DNA of 56,475 bases from contig JAJZEC010000017.1 of assembly GCA_021805825.1 (NCBI GenBank), positions 1 through 56,475 on the forward strand, written 5' to 3'. Below the pieces are notes generated by a model. It was not told the DNA's origin. It saw only the letters and a program-made list of their open reading frames with translations, and did no database searches. Below are positions 44,267 through 53,237 of this stretch, piece after piece. The stretch is from Pseudomonadota bacterium. GTDB taxonomy: Bacteria > Pseudomonadota > Gammaproteobacteria > Burkholderiales > Burkholderiaceae_C. How positions within the stretch are numbered: position 1 is the stretch's first letter; each line of letters opens with the position of its first letter. The position numbers and the translations under genes are program-made.

Positions 44267-45808
44267 GTGCAAGAACCAAGCGACCCCGGCCACGCCTGCG
44301 ATCTGCTCGTCGTCGGCGGCGGCATCCATGGCGCGGGCATAGCGCGCGACGCCGCGGGGCGTGGCCTGAGCGTGCTGCTGTGCGAGCAGCATGACCTGGC
44401 GGCGCATACCTCGTCGAGCAGCACCAAGCTCATCCATGGCGGACTGCGCTACCTGGAGCACGGCGAATTCGCGCTGGTGCGCAAGGCGCTGCAGGAGCGC
44501 TCGATCCTCATGCGCGCGGCGCCGCACATCATCCGGCCGTTGCGCTTCGTGATGCCGCAGCTGTCGAAGCTGCGTCCAGCATCGATGATCCGGCTCGGAT
44601 TATTCCTCTACGACCATCTGGCGCGCCACGAAATGCTGGCGCCCTCACGCCATGTGGATCTGCGCCGCCATGTCGCGGGCGTGCCGCTGCGCGCGTCGAT
44701 GCGCAATGGATTCGTGTATTCGGATGGCTGGGTCGACGATGCGCGCCTGGTGGTGCTCACCGCACTCGATGCCAGCGAGCGCGGCGCGCGCATCCGCACG
44801 CGCACGCGCCTGGTCGGCGCAGAGCGGCACGGCGATGTCTGGCTGGCGCGGCTCGCGCAGCCCGACGGCGCGCAGGCGCAGGTGCGGGCGCGCGCCCTCG
44901 TGAATGCCTCCGGGCCCTGGGTCGACGCCGTGCTGAAACAGCTGCGATGCGGATCGGCGTCCGGCGCCCGCGCGCGCATCCGGCTGGTCAAGGGCAGCCA
45001 CATCGTGACCCGCAGGCTGTTCGACCATGACCATGCCTACCTGTTCCAGAACCCTGACAGGCGCATCATCTTCGCGATTCCCTACGAGCAGGATTTCACC
45101 CTGATCGGAACCACGGACATCGAGTACCACGGCGATCCCGCCGCGGTCGCCATCGAGGCGGCCGAGATCGACTACCTGTGTGCGTCGATCAACCGCTATT
45201 TCCGGCAGGGTATCGGTGCCGCGGATCTGTGTTGGAGCTATTCCGGCGTGCGCCCGCTGTTCGACGACGCGCGTGTCGCCGACCCGGAGGCGCTCACCCG
45301 CGACTACCGGCTCGAGCTCGACCCGGAGGAAGGAGCGGTGCTGCTGACCGTGGTCGGCGGCAAGATCACCACCTACCGCAAGCTGGCCGAGCAGGCGCTG
45401 GACATCCTGTGCCGGGCGCTGGGCGAGCGACGTGCGCCGTGGACGGCCGACGTGCCGCTGCCGGGCGGCGATATCCCCAATGCCGACTTCGGTGCTTTTG
45501 CGGCAGACTTCGCGCAGCGCCACCGCTGGCTGGATCCGGCGCTGGCGCAACGCTACGCCAGCACCTACGGAACGCGCGCGGAGCAGGTGCTGGCCGGCGC
45601 GCGCTCGCCCGACGGTCTCGGCCGCGACGTCGCCGCCGGGCTGCATGAAGCCGAGTTGCGCTATCTGCGCGACGTCGAATGGGCGCGCTGCGCCGAGGAC
45701 GTGCTGTGGCGGCGCAGCAAGCGTGGCCTGCACATCGCGCCGGAAGCGCGCGCAGTGGCGGGCGCGGCGATCGACGCGTGGTTCGCGGGCGCCGGCACGC
45801 GGAGCTGA
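44267..45808 (+). CDS. glpD: Aerobic glycerol-3-phosphate dehydrogenase
   Basis: This 513-residue FAD protein starts at GTG 44267. The N-terminal [30 protein letters not shown] is the FAD-binding Rossmann motif, and [23 protein letters not shown] is the GlpD signature. The C-terminal domain carries [20 protein letters not shown]. It oxidises sn-glycerol 3-phosphate to dihydroxyacetone phosphate and passes electrons to quinones at the inner membrane. glpK follows 74 bases downstream. Confidence 0.93.
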   Translation: MQEPSDPGHACDLLVVGGGIHGAGIARDAAGRGLSVLLCEQHDLAAHTSSSSTKLIHGGLRYLEHGEFALVRKALQERSILMRAAPHIIRPLRFVMPQLSKLRPASMIRLGLFLYDHLARHEMLAPSRHVDLRRHVAGVPLRASMRNGFVYSDGWVDDARLVVLTALDASERGARIRTRTRLVGAERHGDVWLARLAQPDGAQAQVRARALVNASGPWVDAVLKQLRCGSASGARARIRLVKGSHIVTRRLFDHDHAYLFQNPDRRIIFAIPYEQDFTLIGTTDIEYHGDPAAVAIEAAEIDYLCASINRYFRQGIGAADLCWSYSGVRPLFDDARVADPEALTRDYRLELDPEEGAVLLTVVGGKITTYRKLAEQALDILCRALGERRAPWTADVPLPGGDIPNADFGAFAADFAQRHRWLDPALAQRYASTYGTRAEQVLAGARSPDGLGRDVAAGLHEAELRYLRDVEWARCAEDVLWRRSKRGLHIAPEARAVAGAAIDAWFAGAGTRS

Positions 45809-45882
45809 GGCGCCCGGCAGGCCGCCCGTCGCGGGCGCCGCGGGCAGGCGAGGGTGGTGGCAGCACCAGGAGACGACGAACC

Positions 45883-47385
45883 ATGCACGAACGCTACATC
45901 CTCGCCCTCGATCAGGGAACGACGAGTTCGCGCGCCATGCTGTTCGACCGCCAGGGCCGCGTCGTGTCCTTCGCGCAGAAGGAGTTTGCCCAGATCTACC
46001 CGCAGCCCGGCTGGGTCGAGCATGATCCGCGACAGATCTGGTCGACGCAGGCCGGGGTGGCGGCCGAAGCGCTGGCGCATGCCGGCGTGCCGCCCGGCGC
46101 GCTGGCGGCCATCGGCATCAGCAACCAGCGCGAAACCACCATCGTGTGGGATCGCGCCACCGGCGAGCCGGTGTACCCGGCGATCGTCTGGCAGGATCGG
46201 CGCACCGCCGGGCTGTGCGAGCAGCTGCAAGCGGCCGGCCTGGAGGCCACCGTGCGCGCCAGGACGGGGCTGCCGATCGATGCCTATTTTTCCGCCACCA
46301 AGCTGCGCTGGGTGCTCGACCATGTCCACGGCGCGCGCGACAAGGCGCGCCAGGGCAGGCTGGCCTTCGGCACCGTCGACAGCTGGCTGGTGTGGAACTT
46401 CAGCCGCGGCGCGCTGCATGTCACCGACGTCAGCAACGCGGCGCGCACCATGCTGTTCAACATCCACACCCGATCCTGGGACGACGATCTGCTGGCCGCG
46501 CTCGACATTCCCCGAAGCATGTTGCCCACGGTCTGCGCCTCCTCGCAGGTCTACGGCCACACCAGCGCGGAGGTGCTGGGCGCCGAGGTCGCGCTCGCCG
46601 GCATCGCCGGCGACCAGCAGGCTGCGCTGTTCGGCCAGATGTGCACCAGCCCCGGCATGGTGAAGAACACCTACGGCACCGGCTGCTTCCTGGTCATGAA
46701 CACCGGTGCCACGCCCATCGAGTCGCGCCACCACCTGCTGACGACGATCGCGTGGCAGATCGGCGAGCGCGTCGACTACGCGCTCGAGGGCAGCATCTTC
46801 ATCGGCGGCGCGGTCGTGCAGTGGTTGCGCGACGGCCTGGGGCTGATCGCCGGCGCCGGCGAGGTCGAGGCGCTGGCGGCCAGCGTGGCGCATGCCGACG
46901 GGGTGTACCTGGTACCCGCCTTCGTCGGCCTGGGCGCACCCTACTGGAATGCCCGCGCGCGCGGTTCGCTGTTCGGCGTCACCCGCGGCACGACGGCCGC
47001 GCACCTCGCGCGCGCCGCGCTGGAGGCCATCGCCTACCAGGCGGTCGACGTGCTCGAGGCCATGCAGGCCGACGCGGGCCTGTGCATCGGCGAGATGCGG
47101 GTCGACGGCGGCGCCAGCGCCAACGATCTGCTGCTGCAATTCCAGGCCGACATGCTCGGCGTCGACGCGGTGCGGCCGCGCGTCACCGAGACGACCGCCT
47201 TGGGCGCGGCCTACCTGGCCGGGCTGGCCGTCGGCTACTGGAGCAGCATCGACGAACTGCGCGGCCAGTGGCAACTCGAACGCCGCTTTGCGCCCCGCAT
47301 GCCGCGGCCGCAGGTGGAGTCGCGCCTCGCGGGGTGGCGGCGCGCGGTGCGCGCGGCGACGGCGTGGGCCGACGACGCAGGCTGA
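45883..47385 (+). CDS. glpK: Glycerol kinase
   Basis: This 500-residue FGGY-family kinase starts [20 protein letters not shown], the ATP-binding signature. It continues with [32 protein letters not shown] and the C-terminal [22 protein letters not shown]. It phosphorylates glycerol to sn-glycerol 3-phosphate, the substrate of GlpD encoded just upstream. An AGGAGA site precedes ATG 45883. A LysR regulator converges on it 33 bases later. No glpF gene is nearby. Confidence 0.95.
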   Translation: MHERYILALDQGTTSSRAMLFDRQGRVVSFAQKEFAQIYPQPGWVEHDPRQIWSTQAGVAAEALAHAGVPPGALAAIGISNQRETTIVWDRATGEPVYPAIVWQDRRTAGLCEQLQAAGLEATVRARTGLPIDAYFSATKLRWVLDHVHGARDKARQGRLAFGTVDSWLVWNFSRGALHVTDVSNAARTMLFNIHTRSWDDDLLAALDIPRSMLPTVCASSQVYGHTSAEVLGAEVALAGIAGDQQAALFGQMCTSPGMVKNTYGTGCFLVMNTGATPIESRHHLLTTIAWQIGERVDYALEGSIFIGGAVVQWLRDGLGLIAGAGEVEALAASVAHADGVYLVPAFVGLGAPYWNARARGSLFGVTRGTTAAHLARAALEAIAYQAVDVLEAMQADAGLCIGEMRVDGGASANDLLLQFQADMLGVDAVRPRVTETTALGAAYLAGLAVGYWSSIDELRGQWQLERRFAPRMPRPQVESRLAGWRRAVRAATAWADDAG

Positions 47386-47418
47386 GCCGCAGTCCGCACC
47401 CGTGGCGCAGGGCCGCCC

Positions 47419-48336
47419 TCAGGTTTCGACGCGCGTTGGCACCGCCTGCATCACGCTGCGCAGCTTGTCGCGCAGCCACTGGTTCGCCTGGTCCAGGTCG
47501 GCGCTACGGTGCCAGTACAGATGCAGGCTCAGCGCCGGCAGCGCGAAGGGAAGCTGGAGGACGCGCAGCGGATGGCCCGCGGCCAGGCGCAGGGGGGCCG
47601 ACAGGGCCAGGTCGGTCTGCTGCACGATCTGCGGAGCCACCAGGTAGTGCTGCACACGCATGCGGATGTCGCGCCGCCTGCCCAGCCTGTGCAGTGCGAG
47701 GTCGACATGGCCCATGCCCTGACGCCGGCTGGATACATGCACGTGGCCGAGCGAAAGATAGTCCTCGAGTTGCAGCGGGCGCTGCGCCAGCGGGTGCCCG
47801 GCGCGCAGCATGCAGACGTAGGCCTCCTCCATCATCGGCATCAGACGCAGCTGAGGATCGTTCAGCAACGGTGCGTCGACGGCCAGATCCAGCATGCCGG
47901 AGGCCAGCTGGCGCGACACCTCGTCGCGGCTGGTGTAGTAGCTCTCGATGCGCACGCCTGGCGCCTCACGCTCCAGGATCCTGCCGAGCGCGGGCAGGAT
48001 CAGGGCTTCGGCCAGGTCGCTCATGCTGACGCGGAAGGTCTTGTCCGAGGTCGCCGCGTCGAAGCGATTGCCCTCCTGGACGCTGCTGTGGAGCAGTTGC
48101 AGGGCCTCGGCCACGCGCCCCACCATGTTCTCGGCCACCGGCGTCGGCACCATGCCGCCCGGCGTGCTGACGAACAAGGGGTCGCCGAAGGTCGCGCGCA
48201 TGCGCGCCAGCGCGTTGCTGACAGCTGGCTGCGTGAGGCGCAGCGATTCGGCCGCCCGCGTCAGGTTGCGCTTGGCATAAATGGCTTCGAAGACCACGAA
48301 CAGGTTGAGGTCGACCCGGTTCCACGCAGAGGCCAT
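47419..48336 (-). CDS. LysR-type transcriptional regulator
   Basis: This 305-residue protein has the LysR N-terminal winged helix, residues 9-66 (VDLNLFVVFEAIYAKRNLTRAAESLRLTQPAVSNALARMR), and a C-terminal effector-binding domain (FRVSMSDLAEALILPALGRIL onward). It resembles the NodD/LinR-like subgroup, which lacks the usual LSxSISxLE motif. It is divergent from an acyl-CoA dehydrogenase gene, which is its likely target. A LysR palindrome lies eight bases upstream of its start codon, which fits autoregulation. Confidence 0.92.
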   Translation of the reverse strand: MASAWNRVDLNLFVVFEAIYAKRNLTRAAESLRLTQPAVSNALARMRATFGDPLFVSTPGGMVPTPVAENMVGRVAEALQLLHSSVQEGNRFDAATSDKTFRVSMSDLAEALILPALGRILEREAPGVRIESYYTSRDEVSRQLASGMLDLAVDAPLLNDPQLRLMPMMEEAYVCMLRAGHPLAQRPLQLEDYLSLGHVHVSSRRQGMGHVDLALHRLGRRRDIRMRVQHYLVAPQIVQQTDLALSAPLRLAAGHPLRVLQLPFALPALSLHLYWHRSADLDQANQWLRDKLRSVMQAVPTRVET

Positions 48337-48344
48337 GAGGTTGT

Positions 48345-48365
48345 GTCATCACGGATGTGAATGAC
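48345..48365. promoter_or_regulatory. LysR-type T-N11-A palindrome
   Basis: GTCAT-N11-ATGAC is a perfect 5+5 bp inverted repeat with T and A separated by exactly 11 bases, the LysR box. It lies between the lysR gene and the divergent acyl-CoA dehydrogenase gene, 145 bases before the latter. Confidence 0.65.
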
Positions 48366-48510
48366 GGCCTATTCTAATAATCCATTTCGTAAATTCCCGG
48401 AGGCGTTCTATGCTTGCTGCGCATCCCGGGGTCTTGCGTGTCGCGGCCTCGGGTGGCCTTTCGCGGATGTCGCGCGCGGATGCCCCGAACACACAGCAAG
48501 GAGTGCGATC

Positions 48511-49761
48511 ATGGACTTCGCCTACACACCCAAGGTGCAGGAACTGCGTCGCAGGGTGCAGTCATTCATGGACGAACACATCGTGCCGAGGATCCGGCAG
48601 TACGACGAGGAGGTCGCGCGCGGCTGCTTCCCGGTCTCCTTCCTGGAGGATCTCAAGGCGCTGGCGAAGTCCGAGGGGCTGTGGAATCTGTTCCTGCCCC
48701 ATCTGCGGGACGACGAACCGGGAACCCGCCTGAGCAACCTGGAATACGCGCCCCTGGCCGAGATCATGGGGCGGGTGATGTGGTCCTCCGAGGTCTTCAA
48801 CTGCAATGCCCCGGATACCGGCAACATGGAACTGCTCCACATGTTCGCCAGCGACGAGCAGCGCAGGCAATGGCTCGAGCCCTTGCTGCACGGCCAGATC
48901 CGCTCGGCCTTCGCGATGACCGAACCCGATGTCGCCTCCTCGGATGCCACGAACATCACCACCGGCATCCGCCGCGACGGCGACCAGTACGTGATCAACG
49001 GCCGCAAGTGGTTCATCACCAACGCCGCGCACCCCAACTGCAGGCTGCTCATCGTGATGGGCAAGACCGATCCCGAGGCGCCAGCCCATCGGCAGCAGAG
49101 CATGATCCTCGTGCCGCGCGATACGCAGGGTGTCGAGGTGGTGCGCAACATCGACATCATGAACCACCATGCCCCCGAGGGGCATTGCGAGATCGTCTTC
49201 CGCAACGTGCGCGTGCCCGCATCCAACCTGCTGGGCGAGGAGGGCAGCGGCTTCGCGCTGGCCCAGGCGCGGCTCGGCCCCGGGCGGATCCACCATTGCA
49301 TGCGTTCGATCGGTGCCGCCGAATTGGCGCTGGAACTGATGATCGATCGTTCCCAGGAGCGCAAGACCTTCGGCAAGTACCTGCACATGCATGGCACGGT
49401 GTCGGAGTGGATCGCCAGGTCGCGCATCGAAATCGACCAGGCGCGCCTGCTGGTGCTCAAGGCAGCCTGGATGATCGATACCGTCGGCGCCAAGGAGGCG
49501 CGCCAGGAGATCTCGATGATCAAGGCGCTGGTGCCCTCGGTGCTGGCGACGGTCTGCGACCGGGCGATGCAGACCTTCGGTGCCATGGGGATCAGCCCCG
49601 ACACGCCGTTGGCCAACCACTGGATCTGGGCGCGCGCCCTGCGCTACGCCGACGGCCCGGACGAGGTGCACCTGCGATCCATCGCGGCGGCGGAGATCAA
49701 GCGCCGCCAGCCGATGCAGGGGGCCAGCGCGGCCTATCTCACGCCCCCCGCGCGGCTGTGA
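48511..49761 (+). CDS. Acyl-CoA dehydrogenase, ACAD10/11-like
   Basis: This 416-residue FAD enzyme has the acyl-CoA dehydrogenase signatures FAMTEPDVASSDATNITTGIRR, RKWFITNAAHPNCRLLIVMGK and RKTFGKYLHMHGTVSEWIARSRIEI. The C-terminal RYADGPDEVHLRSIAAAEIKRR replaces the YEGT motif, as in ACAD10/11-type enzymes. Those enzymes act on substituted acyl-CoAs, often together with a phosphotransferase. The substrate here is unknown. An AAGGAG site lies 7 bases before ATG 48511. It is divergent from the LysR gene and 45 bases upstream of a histidine-phosphatase-fold gene. Confidence 0.88.
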   Translation: MDFAYTPKVQELRRRVQSFMDEHIVPRIRQYDEEVARGCFPVSFLEDLKALAKSEGLWNLFLPHLRDDEPGTRLSNLEYAPLAEIMGRVMWSSEVFNCNAPDTGNMELLHMFASDEQRRQWLEPLLHGQIRSAFAMTEPDVASSDATNITTGIRRDGDQYVINGRKWFITNAAHPNCRLLIVMGKTDPEAPAHRQQSMILVPRDTQGVEVVRNIDIMNHHAPEGHCEIVFRNVRVPASNLLGEEGSGFALAQARLGPGRIHHCMRSIGAAELALELMIDRSQERKTFGKYLHMHGTVSEWIARSRIEIDQARLLVLKAAWMIDTVGAKEARQEISMIKALVPSVLATVCDRAMQTFGAMGISPDTPLANHWIWARALRYADGPDEVHLRSIAAAEIKRRQPMQGASAAYLTPPARL

Positions 49762-49806
49762 TGCGCGAGCCGGCGCCTTGCGCCCCCGCGGGCCACGGGG
49801 GCCATC

Positions 49807-50478
49807 ATGGCTGAGCTGTATCTGGTGCGCCATGGACAGGCGTCCTTCGGCAGCGACGACTACGACCGCCTGTCACCCCTGGGCGTGCAGCAGAGCACCC
49901 GCCTGGGCGCGTACCTGGCGGCGCAGTCGTTGCGTTTCGACAAGCTGGTCACCGGCAGCCTGCTGCGCCATCGGCAGACCGCGCAGGGCATCCTGTCGGG
50001 CATGCGCGAGGCCATGACGGTTGAGGAGGATCCGGATTTCGACGAATACGACTTCCTCGGGCTGTACCGCGCCGCGGCGGCTCAGTACCCGGAACTGCAA
50101 GCCGAGATGCAGGGCGGAGCAAGGGCCTTCTACCGCGGGCTCAAGCGCGTGCTGCAGCTGTGGGCCAAGGACGCCATAGACGGCGCGCTGGACGAGCGCT
50201 GGGAGGACTTCCAGGCGCGTGTGGCACGCGCCCGACGCCGCATCCAGCTCAGCGGCTGCCGGCGCGTGCTGGTGGTCAGCTCGGGAGGGGTGATCGGCGC
50301 GACCACGCAGCAGGTGCTCGATGCGCCGGCGCGCGCCGCCATCGAGCTCAACCTGCAGATCTACAACAGCAGCCTGAGCCGCTATGTGTTCCATGCCGAG
50401 GCTTTCAGCCTCGGCACCTTCAATGCCACCCCCCATCTGCATCCGGCGCAGGATGCCGGGCTGCTGACCTACGGCTGA
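49807..50478 (+). CDS. Histidine phosphatase (phosphoglycerate mutase-like) family protein
   Basis: This 223-residue protein begins with the RHG motif LYLVRHGQASFGSDDYDRLSPLG, whose His is the phosphate acceptor. FDKLVTGSLLRHRQTAQGIL follows. The second catalytic His region reads VLVVSSGGVIGATTQQ, with Ser in place of the usual His in S-H-G-G. This could mean altered activity or a lineage-specific variant. It follows the acyl-CoA dehydrogenase by 45 bases and is probably cotranscribed. The substrate is unknown. Confidence 0.82.
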   Translation: MAELYLVRHGQASFGSDDYDRLSPLGVQQSTRLGAYLAAQSLRFDKLVTGSLLRHRQTAQGILSGMREAMTVEEDPDFDEYDFLGLYRAAAAQYPELQAEMQGGARAFYRGLKRVLQLWAKDAIDGALDERWEDFQARVARARRRIQLSGCRRVLVVSSGGVIGATTQQVLDAPARAAIELNLQIYNSSLSRYVFHAEAFSLGTFNATPHLHPAQDAGLLTYG

Positions 50479-50506
50479 TGCACGGCCGCGCGCCGGGTCC
50501 GGCCGC

Positions 50507-50956
50507 TCAGTGCCGGAAGCTGTCGTGGCATGCCTTGCAGGTGTGCACCGTCTGGCCGAAGGCCGCGCGCAACTGGTCGATGCTGCCGCCTTGCGCCGCG
50601 GCGACCAGCCTCGGGGTGGCCTCCTGCAGGCGGCGGGCGTCCTGCAGGAAGCGCGCGTGCTCGGTCCACACGCTGCGCCGGGCTTCCGTATGCGCGACAT
50701 CGGTGCCCGGGCCGAAGGCGGGCCATGGCAGGCTGGACATGGTCTCGATGACCCGTGCATCCAGCCTGGCGCGGGCGGCGTCGAAGGGGCGCACCCCGCG
50801 CAGCATGGCGCCCAGGTCGGCCGTGTGGTGCGCCATGACCAGCAGCGCGGCGCGGCGGTAGTGCACGGCGTCGGCCGGGCGGCGGAAGGATGCGTGGGCG
50901 GACACGGCGGCGGTGGCCAGCCCGAGGGCGATCGCCAGACGGCGGAAGGATCTCAT
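50507..50956 (-). CDS. Class II cytochrome c (c556/c' type)
   Basis: This 149-residue exported protein has a signal peptide (MRSFRRLAIALGLATAAVSAHA), a four-helix bundle pattern and a haem motif CKACH five residues from the C-terminus (CKACHDSFRH), the layout of class II cytochromes c. HYRRAALLVMAHHTADLGAML holds the conserved first helix. It is a periplasmic electron carrier. The cytochrome b561 gene lies 77 bases upstream on the same strand, a pairing seen in many proteobacteria. ATG 50956 begins the signal peptide; the frame continues upstream without one. Confidence 0.88.
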   Translation of the reverse strand: MRSFRRLAIALGLATAAVSAHASFRRPADAVHYRRAALLVMAHHTADLGAMLRGVRPFDAARARLDARVIETMSSLPWPAFGPGTDVAHTEARRSVWTEHARFLQDARRLQEATPRLVAAAQGGSIDQLRAAFGQTVHTCKACHDSFRH

Positions 50957-51033
50957 CGACGGATGGTGTGGTGGGTTGGAGAAGATGCGGGGAAGCAACC
51001 AGCCCCGCGGGAGGAAGGGTGTGCGTCGGCTCT

Positions 51034-51762
51034 TCAGCCGCCGCCCAGGCTGCGCAGCCACAGCGCGAAGGCGGCGGCGCCGGCCAGCAGCGCCGCGGCC
51101 AGCAGGCGCAGGCGCCAGTCGTCGCGCGAGCGTGGCAGGTTCTGGCTGGCCGCGTCGTCGGGCAGTTGCTTGTCACCATGCAGCATCGGTCGCAGCAGAT
51201 CCTCGCGCTTGAGCGCGACGTGGTAGAGCACCGCGGCCAGGTGCAGGCAGATCAGCAGGTACAGCAGCGGCAGGCCGATGTCGGTGTGGTAGCGCGTCAG
51301 GGCCTCGCTGACGCGATCGGGTACCAGCCAGGCCAGCGGCCCCTGGGTGAAGATCTGGTCGTTGGCGAACAGTCCGCTGCCCACCTGCAGGCTGAGTGCC
51401 ACCAGCATCGCCAGCACCGACCAGCCGCCGGCCGGGTTGTGTCCCAGGCCGGCCTCGGGCGCGCGGCCGCGCAGGTAGGCCACCATGCGCCGGGGGCCGA
51501 CCAGGAAATGGGCGAAGCGCGCATGGTGGCCGCCCAGCAGGCCCCAGATCCAGCGGAAGACGAGCAGCGCGACCACGGCGTAGCCGCTGCGCAGGTGCCA
51601 GGTCATCCACCAGCCCCCGGCCCAGCCGGTGGCCAGCGAGGTGGCCACGAGGATCAACAGGCTCCAGTGGAACAGGCGCAGCGGAAGATCCCAGACGCGG
51701 ATTCGAATGGACACGAGGGCAGACAGACGGTCGGGCTGCGAAGGTCGGCCCGGCTGGGCCAT
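51034..51762 (-). CDS. Cytochrome b561-like membrane protein
   Basis: This 242-residue membrane protein has the b561/hydrogenase-type cytochrome b fold. The first helix reads VRVWDLPLRLFHWSLLILVATSL with the haem-ligand His, followed by WHLRSGYAVVALLVFRWIWGLLG, HNPAGGWSVLAMLVALSLQVGSGLF and LYLLICLHLAAVLYHVALKRE. Four central helices bind two b haems and pass electrons to periplasmic carriers. It is upstream of the class II cytochrome c gene. ATG 51762 was used; an in-frame GTG nearer VSIRIRVW is possible. Confidence 0.85.
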   Translation of the reverse strand: MAQPGRPSQPDRLSALVSIRIRVWDLPLRLFHWSLLILVATSLATGWAGGWWMTWHLRSGYAVVALLVFRWIWGLLGGHHARFAHFLVGPRRMVAYLRGRAPEAGLGHNPAGGWSVLAMLVALSLQVGSGLFANDQIFTQGPLAWLVPDRVSEALTRYHTDIGLPLLYLLICLHLAAVLYHVALKREDLLRPMLHGDKQLPDDAASQNLPRSRDDWRLRLLAAALLAGAAAFALWLRSLGGG

Positions 51763-51877
51763 CGGATGGTCGGGGCGTGCAGCACCACGCGACGCCGCGC
51801 AATCTATCAGGCGTTTATGACAACTTGAGCTGCGTTGTTCCGCCCCGGGCGCGACGCGGCGCGCAACCGGATGCGAC

Positions 51878-53065
51878 CTACGCCAGCCACAGGGTGAGCA
51901 CCAGGGTGCACAGCGCCAGCGGCACGCCGGTGCGCGCGTGCTCGCGCCAGCCCAGCTGCAGGCCACGGTGCTGGGCGGCGTCGGCGACGATCAGGTTGGC
52001 GATGCTGCCGACCAGGAACAGGTTGCCGGCGAAGGTCGTGGCCAAGGCCAGGCCCGGGCCCAGGCCCGCCGGCGTCGAGGGCATCAGCAGCATGACCGCC
52101 GGCACGTTCGACACCAGGTTCGACAGCACGAAGCCCAGCGTGAGCCAGACGGCATGGTGCTGCAGCGGGATGCCCCAGGCCATCAGCTGCTGCAGCGCGC
52201 GCTGCGGCAGCCCGGATTGCTGCAGCGCTGCGTTGACCACGAACAGTCCGATGAACAGCACCAGCAGGTTCCAGTCGACCAGGCCGAGCATCTGCCGCGA
52301 ATGCAGCTTGCGGCTCGACAGCAGCACGCCGGCGCCGGCCAGCGCCACGACGTCGCGCGGCAGGTCGGAGAACAGGAACAAGGCGCCGACAACGGCGACG
52401 ACGAGCCCGCCTTTCGCGCTCTGCCAGCGGTCGAAGTCCGCCGCCGGATCGGCGACCGCGACGCGCTCCGCGCGCCGCAGGCGCGGCCGCAGCAGCAGCC
52501 AGGTGAGCAGCAGGCCGCCCAGCACCGGCGGCCAGGCGGTGCGCAGGTAGCCGCCAAAGGACAGGTGCAGCGATTCGCCGATCAGGATGTTCTGGGGATT
52601 CCCGACCAGGGTGGCGGCCGAGCCGACGTTGGCGGCGCAGGCCAGCGCGATCAGGAAGGGCAGCGGCGCGCTGCCCCGTCGGCGCAGGGCGTCGATGAGG
52701 ATCGGTGTGGCGGCCAGGCACACGATGTCGTTGCCGAACACTGCTGACATGGCGGCGACGACGACGATCCACACCGCCAGCATCGTGCCATCCGACCAGC
52801 GCTGCCGCGCGATTCGGCGCGCGACCTCGTCGTAGAAGCCGCCGAGGCGCATCTGCGCCGAAATGACCATGAAGGAGAACAGCAACAGCAGCGTGGGCAG
52901 GTGCACGGCGCTGCGCGCCTGGTCGATGCGCAAGGCTCCGCCGGCCACCATCGCGATGGCCCCGAGCAGGGCGATGCCCGTGCGATCGAGTTGCAGCAGG
53001 GGCAGGCCGCCCAGCGCCATGCCGAGGTAGACGATGCAGAAAACCGAGGCGACAAAGAGATCCAT
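51878..53065 (-). CDS. ArsB/NhaD-superfamily anion transporter
   Basis: This 395-residue protein has about ten hydrophobic segments and belongs to the ArsB/NhaD superfamily. The motifs VVVAAMSAVFGNDIVCLAATPILI, ACAANVGSAATLVGNPQNILIG and NLVSNVPAVMLLMPS (the re-entrant NDxxxL/GNPQN pair) are the family marks. Members carry anions such as citrate, sulfate or arsenite. The cargo is unknown. It lies 115 bases upstream of the b561 gene on the same strand and starts at ATG 53065. Confidence 0.85.
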   Translation of the reverse strand: MDLFVASVFCIVYLGMALGGLPLLQLDRTGIALLGAIAMVAGGALRIDQARSAVHLPTLLLLFSFMVISAQMRLGGFYDEVARRIARQRWSDGTMLAVWIVVVAAMSAVFGNDIVCLAATPILIDALRRRGSAPLPFLIALACAANVGSAATLVGNPQNILIGESLHLSFGGYLRTAWPPVLGGLLLTWLLLRPRLRRAERVAVADPAADFDRWQSAKGGLVVAVVGALFLFSDLPRDVVALAGAGVLLSSRKLHSRQMLGLVDWNLLVLFIGLFVVNAALQQSGLPQRALQQLMAWGIPLQHHAVWLTLGFVLSNLVSNVPAVMLLMPSTPAGLGPGLALATTFAGNLFLVGSIANLIVADAAQHRGLQLGWREHARTGVPLALCTLVLTLWLA

Positions 53066-53237
53066 CGAGGCGGCGGCGTGGCTGCGGGCCGGTGGCCCGG
53101 GGTCTGTCCCCGGAATCTGTCCCCGGGATCTGGCCCGATCCTACGCGGCTTCCCCGTGCACGGCACCGTGGGACGCCCGCGCCGCATGGTGCCCGTCGGG
53201 GCACGATGGCAGGCCCGGCCAGATCCCGCGAGCCGGC

